Assembly (NCBI RefSeq): GCF_001545035.1
Contig: NZ_FCOJ02000054.1
Span: forward strand, 1-52,693
Source of the DNA: Caballeronia glebae
Lineage (GTDB): Bacteria > Pseudomonadota > Gammaproteobacteria > Burkholderiales > Burkholderiaceae
Reading direction: 5' to 3'
DNA length: 52,693 bases
Part shown: one piece after another, positions 8,819 to 16,729 of the stretch
Numbering within the stretch: the first letter of the stretch is position 1
Layout of the letters: each line of letters begins with the position of its first letter
Translations under genes and position numbers: made by a program
Notes under the pieces: model-generated
Told to the model about the DNA's origin: nothing
Seen by the model: the letters and a program-made list of their open reading frames with translations, nothing else
Databases searched by the model: none

Positions 8819-10258
8819 TCAGCTCCCGAAGCTGTTAAGGAAGGCCATCGCCTCGCGATGCGAGCTTTCGGTGGCGGCGCATGTGATCTTGTCGTCGCCG
8901 CCGTTCTTTTCGCTATAACGCTGAATGGGGCCGGCCACATAGCGGCTCGGCCGGCCGCACGCGCACGGCTCGTCCCACTCGATGGTCACTTCGTCGCCGG
9001 TGATGAAGCCGCCCCAGCGCGTGTCGGCGCCCAGGTCGAAAAACGCGGCGCGGCCGGTGACGCGGCCTGTTCGCGGCAGCGGCCGGCTGGTTTCCGGGTC
9101 GAGCTGGAACGGTATGACGGTCGGTGCGAAGTGATAGTGACCGTGCTCGCAACGCGCGTGCGAGCCGCCCACCACTTCGGACATCGCATAAGTCTCGTTG
9201 AGCGTCTTCGCGCCGGTAAAGCGAAGCACATCCTCGCGCCAGCCCTCGGGCTGAACCACGCCTTTCGCGCCGCCGTTCGTGGTGATGTAGGAGTCGGGGT
9301 CGAACACGCCTTCGAGACCGCGTTCGAGGCCGGCTTTCGCCATGTCGTGCAGCAGATTCCACGTTGCGCCGATGAAGATGCGCTTGCCCCTCAATTCGGC
9401 GGCCATCTGCTCGAAGAATCGTGCGAGGTGTTGCGGCATGTCGGCTTGCAGCGTGTCGAAGTCTCGCTTCTTCTCCATTAATTGCGCACTGACATCGAGC
9501 CGATCCACCGTTCCCTTTGCCTGCGCCGCCCGGATTTTCGCGCCGAGGTGCAGCACGTCGGAGGAGAGCGTCGCGGGGTAGGCGCAGTGGAAATGCGACG
9601 CGTCCGGCAACAGCGCATCGATTAGAAATTCATTGGCGCGCACGTGCGAGAGATAGCCCGCGCGGTAGTACGGGTAGACCGTATGCAACTGCGGCGAAGG
9701 CGTGTCGGGATGGTCCATGTCCCAGACGATCATCCGGCGAACCTCGGCGGTTTTTCGCCACTCGCGCGTGCTGTTGGGCAGAAACGAAAGCGTGCCCGAC
9801 GTGCCCGATGTGTGGCTGATACGCAGTTGCGGAACGGCTTGGTCCATGGTCGCGAGCCAGTCGTCGAGGCCCTTGCAGCCGGTGACATCGACCGCCGCGA
9901 TGGCCTCGGCCATTTCGGGCGTCACCAGCTTTCCCATCCACTTGTTGATCTTGGTGAAGTCGCTCTTTTCGAGCAGCGACGGCGGATAGGACTTGTACAC
10001 CGTGTGTTCGAAGAGCAGCGGCACGATGTCGTCGAAGTGGGCGACGTGGTCCACGCTTTCGGCGTCGGCGAGTTTCTTCAGCATCGGAATGCGGTTGCGC
10101 AATTGCGCGAAGCGCTGCTTAAGTCCCGCGATCTGCATCGCGTCGACCTCCGCGCGCGGCAGATGATGCCAGCGATGGTGCGAGAAGCCGGCGAGGGCAG
10201 CAGGTTCGTTCAATAGCAAACGAACGCGTTCTTCTCTGGATGTTTCCGCCATGGTCAT
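8819..10258 (-). CDS. LuxE-like acyl-protein synthetase/acyl-CoA reductase partner
   Basis: A protein of about 479 residues from the LuxE family. LuxE activates a fatty acid as acyl-AMP and hands the acyl group to LuxC. The ATP-binding motif ISHTSGTSGTLSFLP is near residue 170 and further conserved stretches include AMSEVVGGSH and the Cys-x-Cys segment PCACGRPSRY. It is longer than Vibrio LuxE (about 370 residues), as is usual for stand-alone homologues in non-luminous bacteria. It is first in a four-gene operon (LuxE-like, LuxC-like, alcohol dehydrogenase, ThDP enzyme). The start is uncertain: ATG at 10258 is used, with 10252, 10276 and 10309 also possible and no strong ribosome binding site. 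Confidence 0.8.
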   Translation of the reverse strand: MTMAETSREERVRLLLNEPAALAGFSHHRWHHLPRAEVDAMQIAGLKQRFAQLRNRIPMLKKLADAESVDHVAHFDDIVPLLFEHTVYKSYPPSLLEKSDFTKINKWMGKLVTPEMAEAIAAVDVTGCKGLDDWLATMDQAVPQLRISHTSGTSGTLSFLPNSTREWRKTAEVRRMIVWDMDHPDTPSPQLHTVYPYYRAGYLSHVRANEFLIDALLPDASHFHCAYPATLSSDVLHLGAKIRAAQAKGTVDRLDVSAQLMEKKRDFDTLQADMPQHLARFFEQMAAELRGKRIFIGATWNLLHDMAKAGLERGLEGVFDPDSYITTNGGAKGVVQPEGWREDVLRFTGAKTLNETYAMSEVVGGSHARCEHGHYHFAPTVIPFQLDPETSRPLPRTGRVTGRAAFFDLGADTRWGGFITGDEVTIEWDEPCACGRPSRYVAGPIQRYSEKNGGDDKITCAATESSHREAMAFLNSFGS

Positions 10259-10533
10259 GTCGGGTTCACGAATCATAGGGTGAGTAGGAGTGCGATGGCG
10301 CAAGGCCATGCCGTGGCATCGGGCTCATGACCCGGATGATGCTGGATCAGTATGAGCGAGACGGCGCAAGCCGGATTCCGGATTCGGGCCTTCGCAAGCG
10401 CGTGAAAATGCGGACAAGTTTCGTGTCGGGATGGAACGGACGCCGCCTGGTCCGGGTTCGCTGCGATGGACCGTCGCCTCTCGGGAAAAAGTCCAGGGAG
10501 ACGATTCAACGCATTCGGGAAACGCGCGGCGAC

Positions 10534-10579
10534 ACCCCTATCTTCGAGGGGTGTGCGACCTTCGATTCCTGCCTATTCT
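10534..10579 (+). promoter_or_regulatory. Dyad operator between LuxE-like operon and hydrolase gene
   Basis: ACCCCT at 10534-10539, N7, AGGGGT at 10547-10552, with the dyad extending to CACCCCT/AGGGGTG. Toward the hydrolase-phasin-acyltransferase genes a TATTCT lies at 10574-10579, 21 nt from the dyad. In the opposite direction no clear -10 box sits at 22 nt, so control of the LuxE-like operon from this site is less certain. Confidence 0.65.
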
Positions 10580-10700
10580 TGAGCCATTTTCAGCACGTTG
10601 ATGAGCGACCACCAAGTACGGCGAATGCGCGCTCGTCGCGTGAATCGACACCATCGCGCCACATACCGCGTGAACCTCAAATCAAAAAAAAGGAATGCTC

Positions 10701-11495
10701 ATGGATTCACCTTCCGGCCCTTCTTCGCCGCCGTCGAGATACCTGCTGATGCTTGAGTCGCGCGCGATTTGCGAGCTTGGTGCGTTCTACGCTGCCGGGC
10801 CGTTCTTGCAGTTCGCCCCGGCTGGCGACGGGCATCCGGTTCTGGTTCTTCCGGGTTTCGGCGCCAGCGATTTTTCGACCCGGCCGCTGCGCATGTTTCT
10901 GCGCAATCGCGGTTATCGCGCTCATGGATGGAAGCTCGGATCGAATCTCGGCCCGCGCGAGGGCGTCGAGGAGAACATGCGCGAGCGGCTCGAATGGATC
11001 GCCGGGCATTACGAACGCAAAGTCAGCGTGATCGGGTGGAGTCTGGGCGGGGTTTTCGCGCGTGAACTGGCTCGTCATTCGCCGGACCTGGTGCGCTCCG
11101 TCATCACGTTGGGCAGTCCTTTTGCGGGCGAACCCAGAGCCAATCACGGCTGGCGTTGCTACGAGCAACTGAGCGGCCGGAAAGCCGACGACTGGCCGGA
11201 ACGCGAGCGCATGAAGCAGCCGCCGCCGGTGCCGAGCACCGCGATTTTCAGTCGTACGGACGGCGTCGTGGCATGGCAGGGCTGTCTTGAGCAGTTAAGC
11301 GCGACGTCCGAAAACATCGAGGTCGAAAGCAGTCACTGCGGTCTCGGCCATCATCCCGCGGTGCTTTATGCAATAGCGGACAGGCTCGCCCAGCCGGAAG
11401 GTCAGTGGCGGCCATTCGACCGCGAGACGGGTTGGCGGCGCTTCATTTACCGGGACCCGACGCGTGCCGAAGGGCGCCGGCCCGCCGCCGCTTGA
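10701..11495 (+). CDS. Alpha/beta-hydrolase, lipase/esterase-like
   Basis: A 264-residue alpha/beta-hydrolase with the nucleophile elbow GWSLGG (Ser114), a likely acid Asp187 in SRTDGVV and a histidine cluster SHCGLGHH (His212-218) supplying the catalytic base. An oxyanion-type stretch VLPGFGASDF lies near residue 50. No signal peptide is seen, so it should act in the cytoplasm. It is the first gene before a phasin and a wax ester synthase, which suggests action on acyl esters of storage inclusions (mobilisation) or on an imported ester. The start at 10701 has AGGA six bases upstream; ATG at 10695 overlaps that site and is less likely. Confidence 0.82.
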   Translation: MDSPSGPSSPPSRYLLMLESRAICELGAFYAAGPFLQFAPAGDGHPVLVLPGFGASDFSTRPLRMFLRNRGYRAHGWKLGSNLGPREGVEENMRERLEWIAGHYERKVSVIGWSLGGVFARELARHSPDLVRSVITLGSPFAGEPRANHGWRCYEQLSGRKADDWPERERMKQPPPVPSTAIFSRTDGVVAWQGCLEQLSATSENIEVESSHCGLGHHPAVLYAIADRLAQPEGQWRPFDRETGWRRFIYRDPTRAEGRRPAAA

Positions 11496-11549
11496 GTTTC
11501 ACCGTTTCAACCGTTTCAAAACCTGATCGAACCAGTTCAAGGAGATTTC

Positions 11550-11987
11550 ATGACAAGCAAAACGACGCAAGACTCGACTTCGGAAACCACTCAGCCGACG
11601 TTCAAAAAGATCATCGATGTCTTCAAAACGCCCCGGCTGGACTGGACGGCGATGGCCGAGTCGCACCGCAAGGACATCGACGCGCTGCTTCAGGCAAACC
11701 GCGATGCCTATGAAGGCATCCATGCGATTGCCGAGCGCCGTAACGCGCTTCTGATGGAAGAACTCACGCAATGGAACGATATGTTCAAAAGCGCGATCGA
11801 CCCGCAGGCGATCAAACAGCGCGCCGAGATCGGTCAAAACTCGCTCGCACGGGTCATGCAGGGTGTGCGTGAGCTGATCGAACTGGAAGGCTCCGTGCGC
11901 AACAGGACATGGAAGGTTCTGCAGGATCGCGTTCAGGAACGGGTCGCGAATCTGCAAGCGTCGTTGCAGCCGAAACAACCGTCGTAA
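11550..11987 (+). CDS. Phasin-family granule-associated protein
   Basis: A 145-residue, charged, helical protein with no membrane segment or signal peptide. Its pattern resembles the phasin_2 family: repeated amphipathic helices, with segments such as NRDAYEGIHAIAERRNALL and LARVMQGVRELIELEGS. Phasins coat polyhydroxyalkanoate or lipid inclusions and control their size. The start has AAGGAG upstream. Its position between a lipase-like hydrolase and a wax ester/triacylglycerol synthase suggests that it coats neutral-lipid bodies here rather than, or as well as, PHA granules. Confidence 0.75.
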   Translation: MTSKTTQDSTSETTQPTFKKIIDVFKTPRLDWTAMAESHRKDIDALLQANRDAYEGIHAIAERRNALLMEELTQWNDMFKSAIDPQAIKQRAEIGQNSLARVMQGVRELIELEGSVRNRTWKVLQDRVQERVANLQASLQPKQPS

Positions 11988-11996
11988 TCGGCCTTC

Positions 11997-12042
11997 GGCA
12001 AGCGCGCGGCCGGGGTCGGATCGAACCGGGCCGCGGCTTGCC
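11997..12042 (+). terminator. Hairpin between phasin and acyltransferase genes
   Basis: GGCAAGCGCGCGGCC at 11997-12011 pairs with GGCCGCGGCTTGCC at 12029-12042 with a single bulged base and a 17-nt loop. No T-run follows. It could be a partial terminator or an mRNA-stabilising structure that gives more phasin than acyltransferase. Confidence 0.55.
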
Positions 12043-12083
12043 TTCGGCTCCCAAACCACACGAAATTTGATGGAGACACAGTG

Positions 12084-13691
12084 ATGGACCATCTGAGCAG
12101 CACGGATGCTTCCTATCTGCATTTGGAAACACCCGAGACCCCGACACATATCGGCAGTCTCATGCTCTTCGAGCTCCCGGACGGCTATGGGGGCGATTTT
12201 TACGAGGACGTGAAGGGGTTGCTGGCGAAGCGCCTGCACTTGTGCAGCGTGTTTCACCGCAAGCTGGCGCAGATGCCGTTCGAACTGGCCGATCCGATCT
12301 GGGTCGAGGACGAGGATATCGACATCGACTATCACGTTCGCAGTCTCACATTGCGTCGGCCGGGAACGACGGCGCAACTCGAACAGCTCGTCGCCCGACT
12401 GCATTCGTCGCTGCTCGATCGCAGCCGGCCATTGTGGGAAGCCTATGTGATCGACGGACTTGAGAACGGTCAGATCGCGTACTACACGAAAGTGCATCAC
12501 AGCACGATAGACGGCAAGGCAGCAGTGGAAATGGGCAAGGTGCTCTATGACGTGTCGCCCGTGATCCGGGAAGTGCCGCCGGCGCGCCGGACGCGTCGCA
12601 GTCACCCGTATCAGCTTGGCGTCGTCGAGTTGTTGCAGGCGGCCGCCTCGAATAGCACCAAGATGTACAGCGAGATCGGCGCGCTGTTGCCGACGGCGCT
12701 CAAGGCGCTCGGCACCGCAGGCCACGTGATCGCATCGCGCAAGCTCACCGAAGGCAAGCGCAGTCTCGACCTCGGCCTCGCGCCGAAGACCATCTTCAAT
12801 GCGTCGATCACCAATCAGCGATCGTTCACCACCCTGTCCTTGCCGTTCGAAGAAATGAAAACGCTCAGCAAGCGCGTAGGCGGCACGGTGAACACGCTGG
12901 TGATGGCGATGTGCAGCGGCGCGTTGCGTCGCTTTCTGGCGGAGCGCAACCTGCTGCCCGATGGATCGCTGATCGCGATGGTGCCGGTCAGCTTGCGCGG
13001 CGACGACGACAATTCGATGAACAATCAGGTCTCCGCCGTTCGCGTGGATCTTGCGACTGACATTCCGGACCTGGCCGCGCGCTTCAAGGCGATTCACGCG
13101 TCATCCGAGTCGGCCAAGGCGATGGTGCGCGAGCTCAAGCCGGTGCTCGGCGCTCAGGTTCCGGTCTTCGGCGCGCCGTGGCTGATGACGGGAATGGCGT
13201 CGTTGTTCGGACGAACCGACTTGCAGAGCCGCATGCCGGCCGTTGCCAATGTGCTGATCTCCAACGTGCCCGGATTGCCGACATCGCTCTATATGGCCGG
13301 CGCGCGCATGGTTCACTACTATCCGGTGGCGATTCCTTATCACAGCCTTGCCGTCAACATCACCGTGCAAAGCTATGCCGGGTCGATGGAGTTCGGCATC
13401 ACCGCGTGCAGGCATGTGCTGTCGCAGGAAGAGTCACAGGAACTCATCGGGCATCTGGTGCGTGAACTCGAAGCGATCCGGCGACTGAAGAGCGCGGAGC
13501 CGGATGTCGCCACGGACGAGCCAGCCGAGCGAGCCGAGGCAGCCGAGGCAGCCGAGGCAGCCGAGGCAGCCGAGGCACAGGAACCGCCGCAGCGCCCGGA
13601 CGAAACGTCCGCGCAACGTGCGCCGGTCGCCCGGCGGTCAACGAGTCGCAAGCGCGCGGCGACCAAGCCTGACACTGAGACGCCGCAATAA
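12084..13691 (+). CDS. Wax ester synthase/diacylglycerol acyltransferase (WS/DGAT)
   Basis: A 535-residue bifunctional acyltransferase that esterifies long-chain alcohols or diacylglycerol with acyl-CoA to form wax esters or triacylglycerol. The catalytic motif HHxxxDG is intact as HHSTIDG (His138, His139, Asp143, Gly144). Other family stretches are LHLETPETPTHIGS near the N-terminus and VPVSLRGDDD and SNVPGLP in the C-terminal half. ATG at 12084 is chosen because GGAG lies 8 bases upstream. The last 60 residues form a low-complexity tail with Ala-Glu-Ala repeats followed by a basic Arg/Lys-rich end, an addition beyond the usual 450-470 residue core. Context with LuxCE-like genes, an alcohol dehydrogenase and a phasin supports a storage-lipid role. 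Confidence 0.93.
   Translation: MDHLSSTDASYLHLETPETPTHIGSLMLFELPDGYGGDFYEDVKGLLAKRLHLCSVFHRKLAQMPFELADPIWVEDEDIDIDYHVRSLTLRRPGTTAQLEQLVARLHSSLLDRSRPLWEAYVIDGLENGQIAYYTKVHHSTIDGKAAVEMGKVLYDVSPVIREVPPARRTRRSHPYQLGVVELLQAAASNSTKMYSEIGALLPTALKALGTAGHVIASRKLTEGKRSLDLGLAPKTIFNASITNQRSFTTLSLPFEEMKTLSKRVGGTVNTLVMAMCSGALRRFLAERNLLPDGSLIAMVPVSLRGDDDNSMNNQVSAVRVDLATDIPDLAARFKAIHASSESAKAMVRELKPVLGAQVPVFGAPWLMTGMASLFGRTDLQSRMPAVANVLISNVPGLPTSLYMAGARMVHYYPVAIPYHSLAVNITVQSYAGSMEFGITACRHVLSQEESQELIGHLVRELEAIRRLKSAEPDVATDEPAERAEAAEAAEAAEAAEAQEPPQRPDETSAQRAPVARRSTSRKRAATKPDTETPQ
13533..13577 (+). repeat. Five perfect copies of a 9-bp unit in the WS/DGAT tail
   Basis: The unit GCCGAGGCA is repeated five times without error, in frame, encoding tandem Ala-Glu-Ala. 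Copy number of such in-frame repeats is prone to slippage and may vary between strains without breaking the frame. Confidence 0.9.
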
Positions 13692-13749
13692 CGCAGGCAA
13701 TGACGATCGTGCGTGCCAGTCGGGGCGCACGACGCGCGGCGTGCCGGAC

Positions 13750-13788
13750 ATCCCGCCGCGCCACGGCGTCGGGATGCATCGGCGGGAT
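13750..13788. terminator. Possible bidirectional terminator between convergent genes
   Basis: ATCCCGCCG at 13750-13758 pairs with CGGCGGGAT at 13780-13788, immediately beyond the stop of the minus-strand FGE gene. A further weak hairpin (TCGTGCG/CGCACGA) lies at 13707-13732. Together they fill the 97-base gap between convergent genes. Confidence 0.45.
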
Positions 13789-14931
13789 TTATCGGCTTGC
13801 CTGAAGGTCGCGCGCTTCGCGCTTCCATTCGCTTTCATCCATCGCGAGACGGAAGCCGAGATGCGACATGCCGTTCATGGGATCGGTGCCGCGTCGCGCA
13901 CTGACCCGATAGCTCATGCAATAGGATTCGCTGCAAAGAAACGAGCCGCCCCGCGTCACGCGTTCGGGCGCATAGGCCGTCGGGCCGTTGTCCGGATCGT
14001 AGCTGTCCGAAGGACCGGCCGGATTCTTCACGAGTTGCCCGCGTCCGGCTGCGACACGGAATGCGTCGGCGCGATACCAGTCGGCAACCCATTGCCAGAC
14101 GTTGCCGGCCATGTCGTAGAGGCCATACCCGTTCGGCGCGAAACTGCCCACTGGCGACGTCCCGACCTGCACTTTTTCGTGGGCGACCTGATCGGTCACG
14201 GGAAAGGGGCGGGCGCCGTCGTCCCACGTGTTGGCCATCTTCTTGCCGCCGGGCGCGAATTCCGCGCCCCAGGCGTAGTCGGCCTGCTCCAGTCCGCCTC
14301 TTGCCGCGTATTCCCATTCCGCTTCGGTGGGCAATCGCTTGTGCGCCCACCGCGCATACGCGAGCGCATCGTCGTAGGAAACCTGCACGACCGGATGATT
14401 CTCCTTGCCCGCGATATCGCTGTCCGGGCCGGTCGGATGCCGCCAGTTCGCGCCGGGCACGAACTTCCACCAGCGCGAGTAATCGTTCAGCGGAACCGGT
14501 GCATCCGTTCCGGTGAAGACCATCGCGCCCGGCACCAGCACGTCGTCGGGCGGCGGTGGCGTGCCGGGCGGCAATTGCACTTGCAGATCCTCCCAGCGGG
14601 GTTTTCTTTCCGCCGTGCTCACGTAGCCGGTGGCGGCGACGAACCGCGCGAAATCGGCGTTGGTGACGTCGTGCCGGTCGATCCAGTAGCCGCCCAGCCT
14701 GACCTTGTGCGCGGGCCCTTCGTTGGGCTGCGCGTGGCGGTACTCGCTGCCCATCATGAAGTCATCGCCGGCGATCCACACCATGTCGGCAGGACCGATG
14801 CGGCCGTCGCCGACCGTCAGCGCAGCCGGGCTTCGATGAATGTATTGCCAGCCCGCGAATGCGGAGCCAGTCAGCGTGACAGCGAGTGCCACCGCGCCAG
14901 CGAGGCGCTTTTGTCGAGTCGAAATCTTCAT
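13789..14931 (-). CDS. Exported formylglycine-generating enzyme (sulfatase maturation)
   Basis: A 380-residue FGE-family protein that oxidises the active-site cysteine of type I sulfatases to formylglycine. The two redox/copper-binding cysteines are present as Cys333 and Cys338 in RGGSFLCSESYC, followed by the SYRVSARRG segment as in true FGEs. Other family landmarks are RLPTEAEWEYAARGG and GLYDMAGNVWQWV. The N-terminus has a basic start and a hydrophobic stretch ending in SAFA, a signal peptide or membrane anchor, so the enzyme should face the periplasm. ATG at 14931 has AAGG six bases upstream. Its partner is probably the exported sulfatase encoded at 45968, since both genes lie behind the same kind of dyad promoter. 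Confidence 0.9.
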   Translation of the reverse strand: MKISTRQKRLAGAVALAVTLTGSAFAGWQYIHRSPAALTVGDGRIGPADMVWIAGDDFMMGSEYRHAQPNEGPAHKVRLGGYWIDRHDVTNADFARFVAATGYVSTAERKPRWEDLQVQLPPGTPPPPDDVLVPGAMVFTGTDAPVPLNDYSRWWKFVPGANWRHPTGPDSDIAGKENHPVVQVSYDDALAYARWAHKRLPTEAEWEYAARGGLEQADYAWGAEFAPGGKKMANTWDDGARPFPVTDQVAHEKVQVGTSPVGSFAPNGYGLYDMAGNVWQWVADWYRADAFRVAAGRGQLVKNPAGPSDSYDPDNGPTAYAPERVTRGGSFLCSESYCMSYRVSARRGTDPMNGMSHLGFRLAMDESEWKREARDLQASR

Positions 14932-15079
14932 GATGAACCTTGGTGCGGAAAGGGCTTCGGCGTTCACCCGAACGCCGGCGCGAACCTGTCTGCGTCAATG
15001 CGGAGTTTGACGTGGCGATACTTCATCGGCACCTCAGGTTAGCGCTGCAAACGGGCGTTATGCGGATCGTCTTGCGCCG

Positions 15080-15126
15080 AGATTAGCAGGCTCCGTCTAT
15101 CGCCGTGCCCCCTCGAAACTAGGGGG
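15080..15126 (-). promoter_or_regulatory. Dyad operator and -10 box for the FGE gene
   Basis: CCCCCT at 15108-15113, N7, AGGGGG at 15121-15126, extended to GTGCCCCCT/AGGGGGCAC. Reading toward the FGE gene, TAATCT lies at 15085-15080, exactly 22 nt from the dyad. No -10 box at the matching distance was found toward the MFS gene on the other side. Confidence 0.7.
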
Positions 15127-15319
15127 CACGATGCGGCGGCCGAAATCCGGAAACGCGTCATCTTCGAATCGGCGAGCGCTTGAAAAGATGCTTTGCGCTC
15201 AAGCACTTGCCGGTCTTCGGCCGGCGCGCTCAATCCGGAACGAGTACCGGCCGAACCTCAATACCATGAGCTTCCCAAGATGCAGCCGGAACACGCCGGC
15301 AAACAACAGGAGGAACCCT

Positions 15320-16672
15320 ATGAAACAGTTGGACGAACCGGTTTCGATGTCATGCGCGGATGTCGTGCCGGAAGAGAATATTGCGTATCGCAAGGTCATC
15401 GGACGCCTGATGCCTTTTCTTCTCATCGCGTTCATGGTCAACGCGATCGACCGGGTGAACATCTCGTTCGCCAAGCTGAGCATGGCGCACGACATCGCGT
15501 TGAGCGACGCCGCCTATGGATTCGGCGCGGGCGTGTTCTATCTCGGGTACGTGCTGTTCGAGGTACCGAGCAATCTCTATTTTCAACGTGTGGGCGCTCG
15601 CGCCACGCTGACGCGCATCATGATCCTGTGGGGCGCCGTCACGATCCTGACCGCGTTCGTTAATAGCGCGAACCAGCTCATCGCGATGCGCTTTCTGCTG
15701 GGCGTCGCGGAAGCGGGATTCCTCTCCGGCGTGATCCTTTACCTGAGCTATTGGTTTCCGTCCGCGCTGCGTGGGCGGATCACCGCGGCGTTCCTGATGG
15801 CGGGCGTGGTCGCGGGTATCGTCAGCGGACCGTTTGCGGGCTGGATCATGACGCATTTCGGGCACGACGCGCGGCTGCGCGACTGGCAGGCGCTGTTCAT
15901 CATCGAAGGCATTCCCGCCGTCGTGATGGGCGCCATCGCGTGGTTCTGGCTCGCCGACCGCCCCGCGAATGCAAGCTGGCTGAGCGCCGCGCAAAAGCAG
16001 ACGATCGTGGCCGCGCTGGCCGCGGAACACGATCAATCCGTGCAACAGGAATCGCTCATGAAAGTGCTTCGCAACCCGTTCATCTATCTGATGGGGCTCG
16101 TGTACTTTTGCATCTACGGCGGATCGAATACGGTTTCCTACTGGATGCCGACGTTGATCCGCGGCATGGGCGTGGAGGACCTGAAGTCGATCGGCATCAT
16201 CTCCAGCCTGCCTTATATCTGCGCGCTGGGCGGCATGTATCTGCTCGGGCGCAGTTCGGATCGCCGCCAGGAAAGGCGCTGGCATCTCGCCGCGACGATG
16301 TGCGTCGGCGCGGGCTGCTTTCTCGCGCTGGGCTTCGTGCGCGGCGACCTGTCGTTGTCCATTCTGTTCATGAGCGTCGGCTGTGCCGCCGCGCTGTCCG
16401 CGATCTCGCTGTTCTGGACGATTCCGCCTGCATTGCTCGGACCGGCCAGCGCGGCGGGCGGCATCGCGTTGATCAGCAGCATCGGCACGACTGCGGGTAT
16501 CGTCAGTCCGATGGCGATCGGCGCCATTCGGTCCGCGACGGGAAGCCTGTACACCGCGTTCGACGTGATGGCGGTCGCGTTGATCGGCGGCGCGCTGGTG
16601 CTGCTGATCACGGTTCGCCGGCCGCGCACGGAGCCGCACGAAATCGCGAAGCCGGAAATCGGAAGAGCGTAA
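15320..16672 (+). CDS. MFS transporter, anion:cation symporter type
   Basis: A 450-residue major facilitator with about twelve membrane segments. The first segments carry the anion:cation symporter signature (NAIDRVNISFAKLSM, then FGAGVFYLGYVLFEVPSN), typical of carriers for organic anions such as hexuronates, phthalates and dicarboxylates. ATG at 15320 follows a clear AGGAGG. It stands alone, divergent from the FGE gene with a dyad operator between them, and convergent with an acyl-CoA dehydrogenase gene. The substrate may be the acid being degraded or a released anion; the sequence does not decide. Confidence 0.9.
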   Translation: MKQLDEPVSMSCADVVPEENIAYRKVIGRLMPFLLIAFMVNAIDRVNISFAKLSMAHDIALSDAAYGFGAGVFYLGYVLFEVPSNLYFQRVGARATLTRIMILWGAVTILTAFVNSANQLIAMRFLLGVAEAGFLSGVILYLSYWFPSALRGRITAAFLMAGVVAGIVSGPFAGWIMTHFGHDARLRDWQALFIIEGIPAVVMGAIAWFWLADRPANASWLSAAQKQTIVAALAAEHDQSVQQESLMKVLRNPFIYLMGLVYFCIYGGSNTVSYWMPTLIRGMGVEDLKSIGIISSLPYICALGGMYLLGRSSDRRQERRWHLAATMCVGAGCFLALGFVRGDLSLSILFMSVGCAAALSAISLFWTIPPALLGPASAAGGIALISSIGTTAGIVSPMAIGAIRSATGSLYTAFDVMAVALIGGALVLLITVRRPRTEPHEIAKPEIGRA

Positions 16673-16675
16673 TGC

Positions 16676-16720
16676 CGCGCGCGGGCGGGAGCGATCGAAA
16701 GGATCGCCCGCGCCCGCGCG
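16676..16720. terminator. Bidirectional terminator between MFS and acyl-CoA dehydrogenase genes
   Basis: A GC-rich stem of about 19 bp with two mismatches (CGCGCGGGCG on the left, CGCCCGCGCG on the right) closes on a GAAAG loop at 16697-16701, followed by TGTTCGATTT. It lies in the 57-base gap between convergent genes and can serve both. Confidence 0.75.
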
Positions 16721-16729
16721 TGTTCGATT

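Noticed and set aside
7351..10258. A bioluminescence (lux) operon
   Set aside because: luxC- and luxE-like genes are present but no luxA, luxB or luxG, and the neighbours are alcohol dehydrogenase and ThDP genes.
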